From Deltaproteobacteria bacterium (GTDB lineage: Bacteria; Desulfobacterota_B; Binatia; Bin18), in contig JAAXHF010000123.1 of assembly GCA_012271025.1 (NCBI GenBank), forward strand, positions 1 to 23,472: a stretch of 23,472 nt of DNA. Direction: 5' to 3'. Shown in pieces: positions 14,834 to 22,149 of this stretch. The notes beneath the pieces are model-generated. The model worked only from the letters and a program-made list of their open reading frames with translations, ran no database searches and was not told where the DNA came from. Position numbers and translations under genes: made by a program. How positions within the stretch are numbered: the first letter of the stretch is position 1; every line of letters starts with the position of its first letter.

Positions 14834-15256
14834 CTAGGGATCGACCCGCGCCGAGGCGTAGCCGCTGATCACTTCCACGCCGTCCTGATTCACGGTCGAG
14901 ACATCAAGATCGACAATCGGCTGCTCGCCTTCGAGACGAACCTCCTTGACGGTCGCCCGGGCGGTCAGGCTGTCGCCGGGCCAGACCTGACGGGTAAAAC
15001 GCACGCCATACTTGGTCAGACGCCCGTCCCCGACATAGTTGGTCAACATTTTGCCGGTCAGACCCATGCTGAGCATGCCGTGGGCAAACACCGAGGGATA
15101 GCCGGCCACCTTGGTGGTAAAGACTTCATCGGTGTGGACCGGGTTGTAGTCACCGGACGCGCCGGCGTACTGGACCAGCTGGGTGCGGGTCAGGTTCTCG
15201 ACAACCTGCTCCTCGTGGCTGTCACCGACTTTGAGCTGACTTGCTGATAAGGCCAT
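14834..15256 (-). CDS. MaoC-like (R)-specific enoyl-CoA hydratase/dehydratase, single hot-dog
   Basis: A 140-residue MaoC-type hot-dog protein. The hydratase signature is clear: YAGASGDYNPVHTDEVF, with Asp36 and His41 as the expected catalytic pair, then the overhanging segment FAHGMLSMGL and the strand FTRQVWPGDSLTARATV. Such proteins add water to trans-2-enoyl thioesters or remove it from 3-hydroxyacyl thioesters. It is a single-fold protein that usually pairs with another. Its partner is probably the FAS1-like dehydratase encoded 11 bp upstream, in the arrangement of the mycobacterial HadA-HadB type heterodimers. The start is ATG 15256, with GGGAGA upstream. The pairing is inference from adjacency and family precedent. 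Confidence 0.9.
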   Translation of the reverse strand: MALSASQLKVGDSHEEQVVENLTRTQLVQYAGASGDYNPVHTDEVFTTKVAGYPSVFAHGMLSMGLTGKMLTNYVGDGRLTKYGVRFTRQVWPGDSLTARATVKEVRLEGEQPIVDLDVSTVNQDGVEVISGYASARVDP

Positions 15257-15267
15257 GCATGTTCTCC

Positions 15268-15762
15268 CTACTGATCGACCGGCCGTTCGGTCTGGACCCC
15301 GACGCCCCGGGCGGTAATTACCAACTCACCGTTTTGATCCCGATACTCGGTGACGGTTTCTGAAAAGATCAGTTTGCCTGACCGCCGGCCCTGCTTTTCC
15401 CACTTCTTGCCGGGTTTCTGGATCGCCGTCAGCACATCGCCCGGTTTGGGATGGCGGTGATACTCGAAGTGCTGCTCGGCGTGCAGACCGCCGCCGCCCC
15501 CCCCACCACCACCGCCTTCCTTCTTCTGGATACCGGTGGGTTCCTTGCCCGAACCAAACCAGGGCTGGCCGGTTCTGGGCCGCAGGAAATAGTCGGGATC
15601 GAACTGGGCGCTGGCCTGGGCAAAGGTTGGCGGCGCGATGATCGTCCCCGGCTCGGTGTCCTGGGCATACTCCTCGTCGTAATAAATCTTGTTCTCGTCT
15701 CCGACCGAACGGGCAAACATCATGATGTGGCTCGCCTCGACCGGGAATTTGTCTACTGCCAT
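15268..15762 (-). CDS. FAS1-like dehydratase (MaoC N-terminal-type) with ten-glycine loop
   Basis: A 164-residue hot-dog protein of the FAS1-like dehydratase family. It shows EASHIMMFARSVGDENKIYY, APPTFAQASAQFDPDYF, then AEQHFEYHRHPKPGDVLTA and FSETVTEYRDQNGELV. Family members lack the full D-x4-H pair and act as the non-catalytic half that helps bind the acyl chain; that role is inferred here. An unbroken run of ten glycines (residues 83-92) sits in the loop before the LHAEQHFEYHR strand, coded by mixed GGC/GGT/GGG codons. The start is ATG 15762, with GGAGGG upstream; an in-frame start 12 codons earlier would lie in the intergenic hairpin area. It lies between DLH and MaoC on one strand and is likely co-transcribed with both. 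Confidence 0.88.
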   Translation of the reverse strand: MAVDKFPVEASHIMMFARSVGDENKIYYDEEYAQDTEPGTIIAPPTFAQASAQFDPDYFLRPRTGQPWFGSGKEPTGIQKKEGGGGGGGGGGLHAEQHFEYHRHPKPGDVLTAIQKPGKKWEKQGRRSGKLIFSETVTEYRDQNGELVITARGVGVQTERPVDQ

Positions 15763-15777
15763 GTCTCCCTCCTGACC

Positions 15778-15803
15778 GTCGGGTGGGCGAGACCCCACCC
15801 GAC
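15778..15803. repeat. Intercistronic hairpin between DLH and the FAS1-like gene
   Basis: The arms GTCGGGTGGG (15778-15787) and CCCACCCGAC (15794-15803) are exact complements around 6 nt. It starts 4 bases after the DLH stop and ends just before the ribosome site of the next gene. It could stabilise or process the message, or partly terminate it. Confidence 0.55.
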
Positions 15804-15807
15804 TCGA

Positions 15808-16569
15808 CTACGCGCTGAGATGTTTGTCGTAGAACGTGAGGACCCGGTGCCACATGTCCTGGGCCGGAACCGGCCGATAGCTGTCGCGGTAGTCGGCAAA
15901 GAAGGCGTGGCCGGCGTTGGGATACATTCGCATCTCATACGTCTTGCCATGCTTGTCGAGTTCGGCCTGGAGCCGCTCGGCGTGCTCGGGCGACGGGTTG
16001 GGGTCTTCTTCGCCAAACAGCCCCAGCAGGGGGCAGTTCAGATCCGCGATCATGTCAATGGGCGGAACCGGGCGGGTGTCCTCCTGCTCGTTGGGTCCGT
16101 CCTGGGTGATGAACCCGCCGGCCGAATCCACCGCCGCATCCAGGTTTTTGCTGGTGCAGCCGAACATCAGGGTGTAGCGCCCGCCCGAACAGAAGCCGAT
16201 CGCACCCACCTTGCCGTTCGAGTCGGCCTGACTCTTGATGTACTGCGCGCCGGCGTCGAGGTCGCCCATGGCCTGCGAGTCGGGGACCGAGAACATGATG
16301 CGCATCACGTTCTGGAGCATGGTGTCCGGGTTGCTGATATCGGGGGTTCCCTCACGGGTGTACATATCCGGCGCCAGGGCAATATAGCCTTCTCTGGCAA
16401 AGCGGTCGGCCACGTCTTTGATATGGTCGTTCAGCCCAAAGGCTTCCATAATCACAATCACGCCGGGATGCGAGCCCGACGTCGTTGGACGGCTCAGATA
16501 GGCACTGACCGAAGTGCCGCCATGACCAGGATAGTGCATCATCTCGGACTGGACCTCTGGTGGTTTCAT
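15808..16569 (-). CDS. Dienelactone hydrolase family protein
   Basis: A 253-residue alpha/beta hydrolase of the dienelactone hydrolase family. The catalytic set is complete: Cys127 in GFCSGGRYTLMFG, Asp189 in LFGEEDPNPS and His221 in PNAGHAFF, with Glu42 in IMEAFGLNDHI holding the cysteine as in classical DLH. Dienelactone hydrolases open dienelactones formed in chloro- and hydroxy-catechol breakdown; other members hydrolyse different esters. There is no signal peptide. The start is ATG 16569, because GGGAGG lies eight bases upstream; a 22-residue upstream extension is not family-like and would cross the promoter. It is the first gene of a likely operon with the two hot-dog proteins, 45 bp apart, and is divergent from the amidohydrolase triplet. 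Confidence 0.93.
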   Translation of the reverse strand: MKPPEVQSEMMHYPGHGGTSVSAYLSRPTTSGSHPGVIVIMEAFGLNDHIKDVADRFAREGYIALAPDMYTREGTPDISNPDTMLQNVMRIMFSVPDSQAMGDLDAGAQYIKSQADSNGKVGAIGFCSGGRYTLMFGCTSKNLDAAVDSAGGFITQDGPNEQEDTRPVPPIDMIADLNCPLLGLFGEEDPNPSPEHAERLQAELDKHGKTYEMRMYPNAGHAFFADYRDSYRPVPAQDMWHRVLTFYDKHLSA

Positions 16570-16590
16570 ACGCTTCACCTCCCATGAAAA

Positions 16591-16596
16591 ATTATA
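16591..16596 (-). promoter_or_regulatory. Possible -10 box of the DLH operon
   Basis: A perfect TATAAT on the minus strand lies 21 bases before the DLH start, in the 176-bp divergent region. No good -35 is found 16-18 bases upstream, so it is a candidate only. Confidence 0.4.
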
Positions 16597-16745
16597 TGAT
16601 GCCGGGAGCATACGTCTGCGCAGGTTTTCTTGCAAGCCTCGGCCGGCCGCTACGGCCCCGCCGCAAGCTTGCCGCTGCGACCGGAAGGTGCTAGGAGGCC
16701 AAGAAACAGCCGGAAAACCGTGTTTTGGACAAAAGGAGGACCGCG

Positions 16746-17855
16746 ATGGGACGCAGCTATAATGTGATTGATTCTGACGGCCATGTCTTGGAACCGCCGA
16801 ATTTCTGGGACGATTATATCGACCCGGCCTACCGCGACCGGGTGCCCGAGCTGTTCACCGATACCGACGGCAAAGAGCGCCTGCGCATAGAGGGCCGGGT
16901 GTACGGGGGGCCCAAAGGGATCGGCTTTGCCGGCGCGATTGGCGCCCGGCAGGGTGAAGCCTCAACCGAGATCAAGTACATCGAAGGCCGTAAGGGTGGC
17001 TTTGACCCCCACGCCCGGATCCCGGACATGGAGTTGGACGGCATTGATGCGGTGTTTCTGTATCCCACCCTGGGTCTGTTCGCCGGCGCGGTGCAGGACC
17101 CGTCTCTGGCTGCGGCCATGTGCCGGGCCTATAACCGCTGGCTGGCCGATTACTGCCAGCCCTACCCCGACCGCCTGTTCGGCGTGGCCATGCTGCCCAT
17201 GCAGGACATCGGTCTGGCCGTTGAAGAGATGCGCTATGCCCGCAACGAGTTGGGCATGAAGAGCGGCTTTCTGCGCCCCAACCCCTACAACGACCGGATG
17301 CTGGGTGATGCGGACTACGACCCGTTCTGGGCCGAAGCCCAGGACCTCGACTTTCCGATTGGCATTCATGAGGGCACCGGCGGGATGCCGGCGGCCGGGG
17401 TCGAGCGCTTCGACGATCTGCCGGCCCGGCACATCGTGTCACATACCGTGGAGATGATGCTGGCCAGCCTGAGCGTGATCTGGGGCGGGGTGTGCGAACG
17501 CTTTCCACAAGTGCGTTTCGCCTTTCTGGAATCGGGCGGCGGCTGGATTGCGCCCTGGCTGGACCGCATGGACCGCCATTTTGACGATCACGGGGTGTTC
17601 GGCTCCACCGCGCTCAAGCTGTCGCCGAGCGAGTATTTTCAGCGCCAGGGCTGGATTTCGTACGAACCGGTCGAGGGCAGTCTGAGCCATCTGGTCAACT
17701 ATCTGGGCGCCAATAAGATCCTGTGGGCGACCGACTATCCTCATCCCGACGGGTTTTTTCCCGGCGCGCCGGCCATGATTGCCGAGAAGCTGTCTGACAA
17801 AGACAAACATGCGGTGCTGGCCGGCAGTGCAATCGAGTTCTACCAGCTCGGCTAA
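16746..17855 (+). CDS. Amidohydrolase-2 family protein, triplet copy 1
   Basis: A 369-residue ACMSD-like TIM-barrel metalloenzyme. Candidate metal ligands are Asp9, Asp11 and His13 (IDSDGHVLEP), His208 (IGIHEGTGG) and Asp330 (ATDYPHPDGF). Conserved blocks shared with the next two genes are GRKGGFDPHARIPD, CRAYNRWLADYC, PDRLFGVAMLPMQ, FLRPNPYN, SGGGWIAPWLDRMDRHFDD and PSEYFQR. Family reactions are hydrolysis or non-oxidative decarboxylation; the substrate is unknown. The start is ATG 16746, with AAAGGAGG upstream; a start seven codons earlier is less supported. It opens a three-gene unit and is divergent from the DLH operon. Copy 1 differs from copies 2 and 3 at positions such as VYGGPKGIGF (others GGPTGLGLVG). 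Confidence 0.92.
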   Translation: MGRSYNVIDSDGHVLEPPNFWDDYIDPAYRDRVPELFTDTDGKERLRIEGRVYGGPKGIGFAGAIGARQGEASTEIKYIEGRKGGFDPHARIPDMELDGIDAVFLYPTLGLFAGAVQDPSLAAAMCRAYNRWLADYCQPYPDRLFGVAMLPMQDIGLAVEEMRYARNELGMKSGFLRPNPYNDRMLGDADYDPFWAEAQDLDFPIGIHEGTGGMPAAGVERFDDLPARHIVSHTVEMMLASLSVIWGGVCERFPQVRFAFLESGGGWIAPWLDRMDRHFDDHGVFGSTALKLSPSEYFQRQGWISYEPVEGSLSHLVNYLGANKILWATDYPHPDGFFPGAPAMIAEKLSDKDKHAVLAGSAIEFYQLG

Positions 17856-17899
17856 GCGCTCCTGAGTCGCCCAATTGCTCAAAAGAGGGGGGAACCGCC

Positions 17900-19012
17900 A
17901 TGGCTCGCAGCTATCGTATCATTGACGCGGATGGACATGTGTTGGAGCCGCTCGACCTGTGGGACCAGTATATGGAGCCCGCCTACCGCGAGCGCGCCCC
18001 GCAACTGTTTGTTGACACCGACGGCAAAGAGCGCCTGCGGCTGGAGGGCAAGGTGCTGGGCGGGCCGACCGGCCTTGGCCTCGTTGGCGCCATTGGCGCC
18101 CGGCAGGGCGAGGCGTCGATTGACATCAGCTATAGCCAGGGCCGTAAGGGCGGTTTCGATCCCCACGCTCGGATTCCCGACATGGACCTCGACGGCATTG
18201 ACGCGGCCTTTCTGTATCCCAGCATCGGCCTGTTTGCCGGCGCGGTAGACGACCCGCCGCTGGCTGCGGCCATGTGCCGGGCCTACAACCGCTGGCTGGC
18301 CGACTACTGCCGGCCCTACCCCGACCGCCTGTTCGGCGTGGCCATGCTGCCCATGCAGTCGGTCGAGCTGGCCATTGAAGAGGCGCGCTACGCCCGCGAA
18401 GAACTCGGCATGCGGGGCGGCTTTCTGCGACCCAACCCCTACAACGGCCGCATGCTGCACCATTCCGACTATGAGCCGTTCTGGGCCGAGGTACAGGACC
18501 TCGACTTTGCAATCGGCCTGCACGAAGGGTCTGGCGGCGGCATGCCGCAGGTTGGGGTGGACCGCTTTCAGACCCGGGCCGAGCGGCACATCATTTCGCA
18601 TCCGATGGAAATGATGCTGGCCTGCCTGAGCGTCATCTGGAGCGGAGTGTGCGAGCGCTTTCCCAGGCTGCGGATCGCGTTCCTGGAGTCGGGCGGGGGC
18701 TGGATTGCGCCGTGGCTCGACCGCATGGACCGCCACTTCGACGACAAGAGCCAGTTCATGGACCACTGCCTGCGGATGCGGCCCAGCGAGTATTTCGAGC
18801 GGCAGTGCTGGATCTCGTTTGAACCGGTCGAGACCGGTCTGGCCTATGCGGCCGAGCGCCTGGGGCCGCATAAGATTCTGTGGGCGACCGACTATCCGCA
18901 CCCTGACGGATTTTTTCCGGGTGCGCCGACCATGATTGCCGAGCAGCTGACGGCCGACACCGGGCGCACAGTCCTGGCCGAAGGGGCAAAGCGGTTTTAT
19001 CAGCTCAACTGA
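17900..19012 (+). CDS. Amidohydrolase-2 family protein, triplet copy 2
   Basis: A 370-residue paralogue of its two neighbours, identical to them in all probable metal ligands: IDADGHVLEP, His208 in IGLHEGSGGG, and Asp331 in ATDYPHPDGF. One extra glycine right after the His208 segment (HEGSGGGMP against HEGTGGMP) explains the one-residue length difference and lies at the active-site mouth. The third quarter also differs (CLSVIWSGVCERFPRLR, MDHCLRMRPSEYFERQCW). The start is ATG 17900, with GAGGGGGG upstream. It begins 44 bp after copy 1, so the genes are almost surely one transcript. Similarity to the neighbours is roughly three quarters of residues by eye, not calculated. The substrate is unknown. 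Confidence 0.92.
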   Translation: MARSYRIIDADGHVLEPLDLWDQYMEPAYRERAPQLFVDTDGKERLRLEGKVLGGPTGLGLVGAIGARQGEASIDISYSQGRKGGFDPHARIPDMDLDGIDAAFLYPSIGLFAGAVDDPPLAAAMCRAYNRWLADYCRPYPDRLFGVAMLPMQSVELAIEEARYAREELGMRGGFLRPNPYNGRMLHHSDYEPFWAEVQDLDFAIGLHEGSGGGMPQVGVDRFQTRAERHIISHPMEMMLACLSVIWSGVCERFPRLRIAFLESGGGWIAPWLDRMDRHFDDKSQFMDHCLRMRPSEYFERQCWISFEPVETGLAYAAERLGPHKILWATDYPHPDGFFPGAPTMIAEQLTADTGRTVLAEGAKRFYQLN

Positions 19013-19046
19013 AGCCACGTCTTTGACAGGGGCAAGGAGGGAGACC

Positions 19047-20156
19047 ATGAGTCGCAGCTATAACGTCATTGATTCCGACGGCCACGTGTTGGAGCCGCCC
19101 ACTTTCTGGACCGAGTATATCGACCCTGAGTACCGCCAGCGCGCGCCCGAGCTGTTTGTGGATACCGACGGCAGGGAACGCCTGCGCATTGAGGGCAAGG
19201 TGTTTGGCGGGCCGACCGGTCTGGGTCTGGTCGGCGCCATCGGCGCCCGGCAGGGCGACACCTCGATTCGGATCAAATACACCGAGGGGCGTAAGGGCGG
19301 CTTTGATCCCCACGCTCGGATCCCCGACCTGGACCTGGACGGTATCGACGCCGTCTTCCTGTACCCCAGCGTGGGTCTGTTCGCCGGCGCCATCCAGGAC
19401 CCCCAGCTGGCTGCGGCGGCCAGCCGGGCCTACAACCGCTGGCTGGCCGACTACTGCCGGCCGTATCCGGATCGGCTGTTCGGAGTGGCTATGCTGCCCA
19501 TGCAGTCGATTGAGCTGGCGGTCGAGGAGATGCGCTACGCCCGCACCGAACTCGGCATGCGGGCCGGGTTTCTGCGCCCCAACCCGTATAACAACAAGAT
19601 GTTAGGCCACCGGGATTACGACGTGTTCTGGGCCGCAGCCCAGGACCTCGACTTCTCGGTCGGCATCCACGAGGGCACGGGCGGCATGCCGGCGGTCGGG
19701 GTGGACCGCTTTGCGAGTTTTGGCGCCAAACACATGGTGTCGCACACCATGGAGATGATGCTGGCCGCCCTGTCGATCATCTGGGACGGGGTGTGCGAGC
19801 GCTTCCCCGGGGTGCGGATCGGGTTTCTGGAGTCGGGCGGCGGCTGGATGGCGCCCTGGCTCGACCGCATGGACCGCCACTTTGACGACAAGGGCCTGTT
19901 CAACGATTCCTCGCTGACGATGCGGCCGAGCGAGTATTTCCAGCGTCAGTGCTGGATTTCCTACGAACCGGTCGAGGGTAACCTGACCCATCTGGTGGAC
20001 TATCTCGGGCCGCAGAAGATCCTGTGGGCGACCGACTATCCCCACCCGGACGGCTTCTTCCCCGGCGCGCCCGAGCAGATCGCCGAAAAGCTGCCCGAGC
20101 ACCAGCGGCGGGCAGTGCTGGCCGAGGGAGCGATGCAGTTCTATCAGCTGAACTAG
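19047..20156 (+). CDS. Amidohydrolase-2 family protein, triplet copy 3
   Basis: A 369-residue third copy with the same probable metal site: IDSDGHVLEP, His208 in VGIHEGTGG, and Asp330 in ATDYPHPDGF. By eye it shares the N-terminal DSDGHVLEPP and HEGTGGMPA with copy 1, but GGPTGLGLVGAIGARQG and the RQCW segment with copy 2, giving a mosaic look. The start is ATG 19047, with AAGGAGGG upstream; a start eight codons earlier is possible but places the ribosome site inside the gene. It begins 34 bp after copy 2 and ends 66 bp before a long palindrome that separates it from the convergent monooxygenase gene. Biochemical role as for the family; substrate unknown. Confidence 0.92.
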   Translation: MSRSYNVIDSDGHVLEPPTFWTEYIDPEYRQRAPELFVDTDGRERLRIEGKVFGGPTGLGLVGAIGARQGDTSIRIKYTEGRKGGFDPHARIPDLDLDGIDAVFLYPSVGLFAGAIQDPQLAAAASRAYNRWLADYCRPYPDRLFGVAMLPMQSIELAVEEMRYARTELGMRAGFLRPNPYNNKMLGHRDYDVFWAAAQDLDFSVGIHEGTGGMPAVGVDRFASFGAKHMVSHTMEMMLAALSIIWDGVCERFPGVRIGFLESGGGWMAPWLDRMDRHFDDKGLFNDSSLTMRPSEYFQRQCWISYEPVEGNLTHLVDYLGPQKILWATDYPHPDGFFPGAPEQIAEKLPEHQRRAVLAEGAMQFYQLN

Positions 20157-20222
20157 AGCAGTTCCCAACAGCGTCGTCCTCTCTTTTCCCTGCAATACCT
20201 GTCTGCCGATTGATGGAAGCGG

Positions 20223-20251
20223 GTAGGGGCGGGTTTGAAACCCGCCCCTAC
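20223..20251. terminator. 29-bp palindrome between convergent genes, overlapping a stop codon
   Basis: The arms GTAGGGGCGGGTTT (20223-20236) and AAACCCGCCCCTAC (20238-20251) are exact complements around one base. Palindromes of the GTAGGGGCGGG...CCCGCCCCTAC type recur as dispersed repeats in many environmental bacteria. Here it sits at the 3' ends of two convergent genes and supplies the TAG stop of the minus-strand one. It likely serves as a bidirectional 3' hairpin. Confidence 0.65.
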
Positions 20252-21345
20252 TGTGCCGCGACAGGCGGCTCGTCTACCGAGACGCCCGCCGTCTCGTCCC
20301 GAAAATGGGGCATGACGTGCCGGGCGAACAGCTCCATGGAGTGAAAGATCTTCTCCTTGGGCATGCCGCCCCAGTCAAACATGACCAGCAGGTGACGAAT
20401 CCCGGCCGCGTGGTAGGTCTTGACCTTTTCGAGACAGCGGGCCGGGTCGCCGAAAATCGACAGGGCGTCGAGCTGCTCGATGGTGGCGGTGGCCAGGAAT
20501 TGGCCGACCTTGGCAAACGCCTCGTAGCCCCCGCCGGTGCCGGGCTTGGCCCACACCTTGGTTGAGCTGCCGAGCTTGCGTTTCATGCCGGCCCCGGCCT
20601 CGTCCAGGGCCTGCTCGGTGGTGTCGGCCAGGTGGGTCCAGAACACGTGCGGCAGGTCGTCGCTGGGCTGGCCGTGGCCGGCCGCCCGGAAGGTTTGCCG
20701 GTAGCGGTCGAGCTGGGCCGCAATTTCCTGGGGAGACGGGCTTGAGGCAAACGGTGCGGCGCAAAAGGCATAGCCTCTTTTGGCAATCTCTTCGGCGGAA
20801 CCGGGCGAGGCCGCCGCTACCCAGATCGGCGGACACGGCTGCTGGATGGGCCGGGGCAGCAGGGCGGTGTCTTCACACCGGTAGTACTGCCCGGTGTAGG
20901 AGAACTGCTCCTGGGTCCACAGCCCGTGAATAATATCCAGGCACTCCCAGAAGCGCGCCTTGGCGGTGTCCATGGGAATGTGAAAGCCGGCGAATTCGTG
21001 CGGCTGATAGCCCCGTCCGGCCCCAAAGCATACCCGGCCGTGGCTGAGCAGGTCGAGGGCGGCCATGTCTTCGGCCAGCCGCACCGGATCGTTGACCGGC
21101 AGGACGCTGACCCCGATGCCCAGGCGCAGGCGGGTGGTGCGCTGGGAGATGGCGGCCAGCAGCATCTGGGGCGACGGAAATACCCGCTGGCTGGCCTGAA
21201 AGTGGTGCTCGCCGACCCAGAACCCCTCGTAGCCGAGTTCCTCGGCATACTCGGCCTCGTCCAAGACCTCGTGGTAGAACTGCTCGTGTGAACGCAGATT
21301 GGCGTAGTTATCGCCCAGACTCAGAATCGAAAAACGCATGGACAT
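20248..21345 (-). CDS. Luciferase-like (LLM class) flavin-dependent oxidoreductase
   Basis: A 365-residue bacterial-luciferase-fold monooxygenase. It shows ELGYEGFWVGEHHFQ at the first barrel strands, then RLRLGIGVSVLPVNDPVRLA, DLLSHGRVCFGAGRGYQPHE (a flavin-phosphate loop), PPIWVAAASPGSAEEIAKRG and the closing IFGDPARCLEKVKTYHAAGI. LLM enzymes use reduced FMN from a partner reductase to oxidise ketones, alkanesulfonates or other small substrates. The start is ATG 21345, with GGGAG nine bases upstream; a second ATG two codons later is less well spaced. It is the last gene of a minus-strand run with the SDR (36 bp), PhyH and Baeyer-Villiger-type genes. The final codons lie in a palindrome that provides the stop. 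Confidence 0.92.
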   Translation of the reverse strand: MSMRFSILSLGDNYANLRSHEQFYHEVLDEAEYAEELGYEGFWVGEHHFQASQRVFPSPQMLLAAISQRTTRLRLGIGVSVLPVNDPVRLAEDMAALDLLSHGRVCFGAGRGYQPHEFAGFHIPMDTAKARFWECLDIIHGLWTQEQFSYTGQYYRCEDTALLPRPIQQPCPPIWVAAASPGSAEEIAKRGYAFCAAPFASSPSPQEIAAQLDRYRQTFRAAGHGQPSDDLPHVFWTHLADTTEQALDEAGAGMKRKLGSSTKVWAKPGTGGGYEAFAKVGQFLATATIEQLDALSIFGDPARCLEKVKTYHAAGIRHLLVMFDWGGMPKEKIFHSMELFARHVMPHFRDETAGVSVDEPPVAAQ

Positions 21346-21381
21346 GACGAGTTTCTCCCTTGTGATACAGCGCTCCCCTCA

Positions 21382-22140
21382 TCAGGGACCCACTTTCAGG
21401 TCTGTCCCGCCGGCGACCGGCAGGGTGACGCCGGTAATGAAGCTGGCCGCGTCAGAGGCCAGAAACACGGCCGCGTCGCCGATGTCCTGGGGCTGGCCGA
21501 TGCGGCCGAGCGGCACCGTCTTGGCGTAGGCGGCTTTTTGTTCTTCGCTCAGCGAGTTGGCCATCATCGGCGTTTCAATCGGGCCGGGGGCAATGGCGTT
21601 GACCCGGATGCCCAGCGGGGCGACTTCATAGGCCAGGTCTCTGGTCAGGGCGACAACGCCGGCCTTTGAGGCCGCGTAGGGCACATGGGGCACAGTGTAG
21701 TGCAGGGCGGCGATGGAGGCGATATTGACGATGGCGCCGGTCCTCTGCTTTTCCATCTCGCGGACGACCCGGTGGCAGCACAGGAACACGCCCTTGAGGT
21801 TCACGTCCAGCACCCGGTCCCAGTCGGCCTCGGTCTGGTCCCGCATGTGCTTGAGGACCACGATACCGGCGTTGTTGACCAGAATGTCAATCTTGCCAAA
21901 GCGCTCGAGCGTCTGGCCGACCAGCCGGTCTACCGCGTCGGCCCGGGTGACATCGGTCTGCACGCCCAGGGCCTGCACGCCCAGCCCTTCAAGGCGGGCT
22001 ACGGCCGGGGGAATCCGCTCCTGGACCGCCTCGGCCACCACGATGTTGGCCCCGGCCCGGGCCAGGCTGAGGGCGACGCCGCCGCCAATGCCCTGCACAC
22101 CACCGGTGACAATCGCCACCCGTCCGTCAAGCTGTGTCAT
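21382..22140 (-). CDS. Short-chain dehydrogenase/reductase (SDR)
   Basis: A 252-residue classical SDR. The cofactor loop TGGVQGIGGG (12-21), NNAG (89-92), catalytic Ser142, and Tyr155-x3-Lys159 in YAASK are all present, followed by the PGPIETPM loop and the C-terminal GVTLPVAGGTDL. The acidic residue after the second strand (VVAEAV) suggests NAD(H) rather than NADP(H), which is inference. SDRs oxidise alcohols or reduce ketones. The start is ATG 22140, with AAGGAGGG upstream. The gap to the PhyH stop is only 9 bp, so they are co-transcribed. In this operon it could oxidise a hydroxyl made by the dioxygenase, or supply a ketone for the Baeyer-Villiger-type enzyme. Confidence 0.94.
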   Translation of the reverse strand: MTQLDGRVAIVTGGVQGIGGGVALSLARAGANIVVAEAVQERIPPAVARLEGLGVQALGVQTDVTRADAVDRLVGQTLERFGKIDILVNNAGIVVLKHMRDQTEADWDRVLDVNLKGVFLCCHRVVREMEKQRTGAIVNIASIAALHYTVPHVPYAASKAGVVALTRDLAYEVAPLGIRVNAIAPGPIETPMMANSLSEEQKAAYAKTVPLGRIGQPQDIGDAAVFLASDAASFITGVTLPVAGGTDLKVGP

Positions 22141-22149
22141 ACGCCCTCC

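Noticed and set aside
13736..15247. A 503-codon open frame on the plus strand opposite the D-aminoacylase and MaoC genes
   Set aside because: It spans two well-supported genes and the gap between them on the other strand, has no recognisable domain, and is rich in Gly, His and Arg as expected from the antisense of GC-rich codons.
17879..19048. A 389-codon minus-strand frame opposite amidohydrolase copy 2, with similar ones opposite copies 1 and 3
   Set aside because: The antisense frames look alike only because the sense genes are paralogues. They have no domain or ribosome site of their own.
16746..20156. CRISPR-like or satellite repeat
   Set aside because: The long-range repetition comes from three paralogous coding genes with diverged third-codon positions, not from short regularly spaced repeats.
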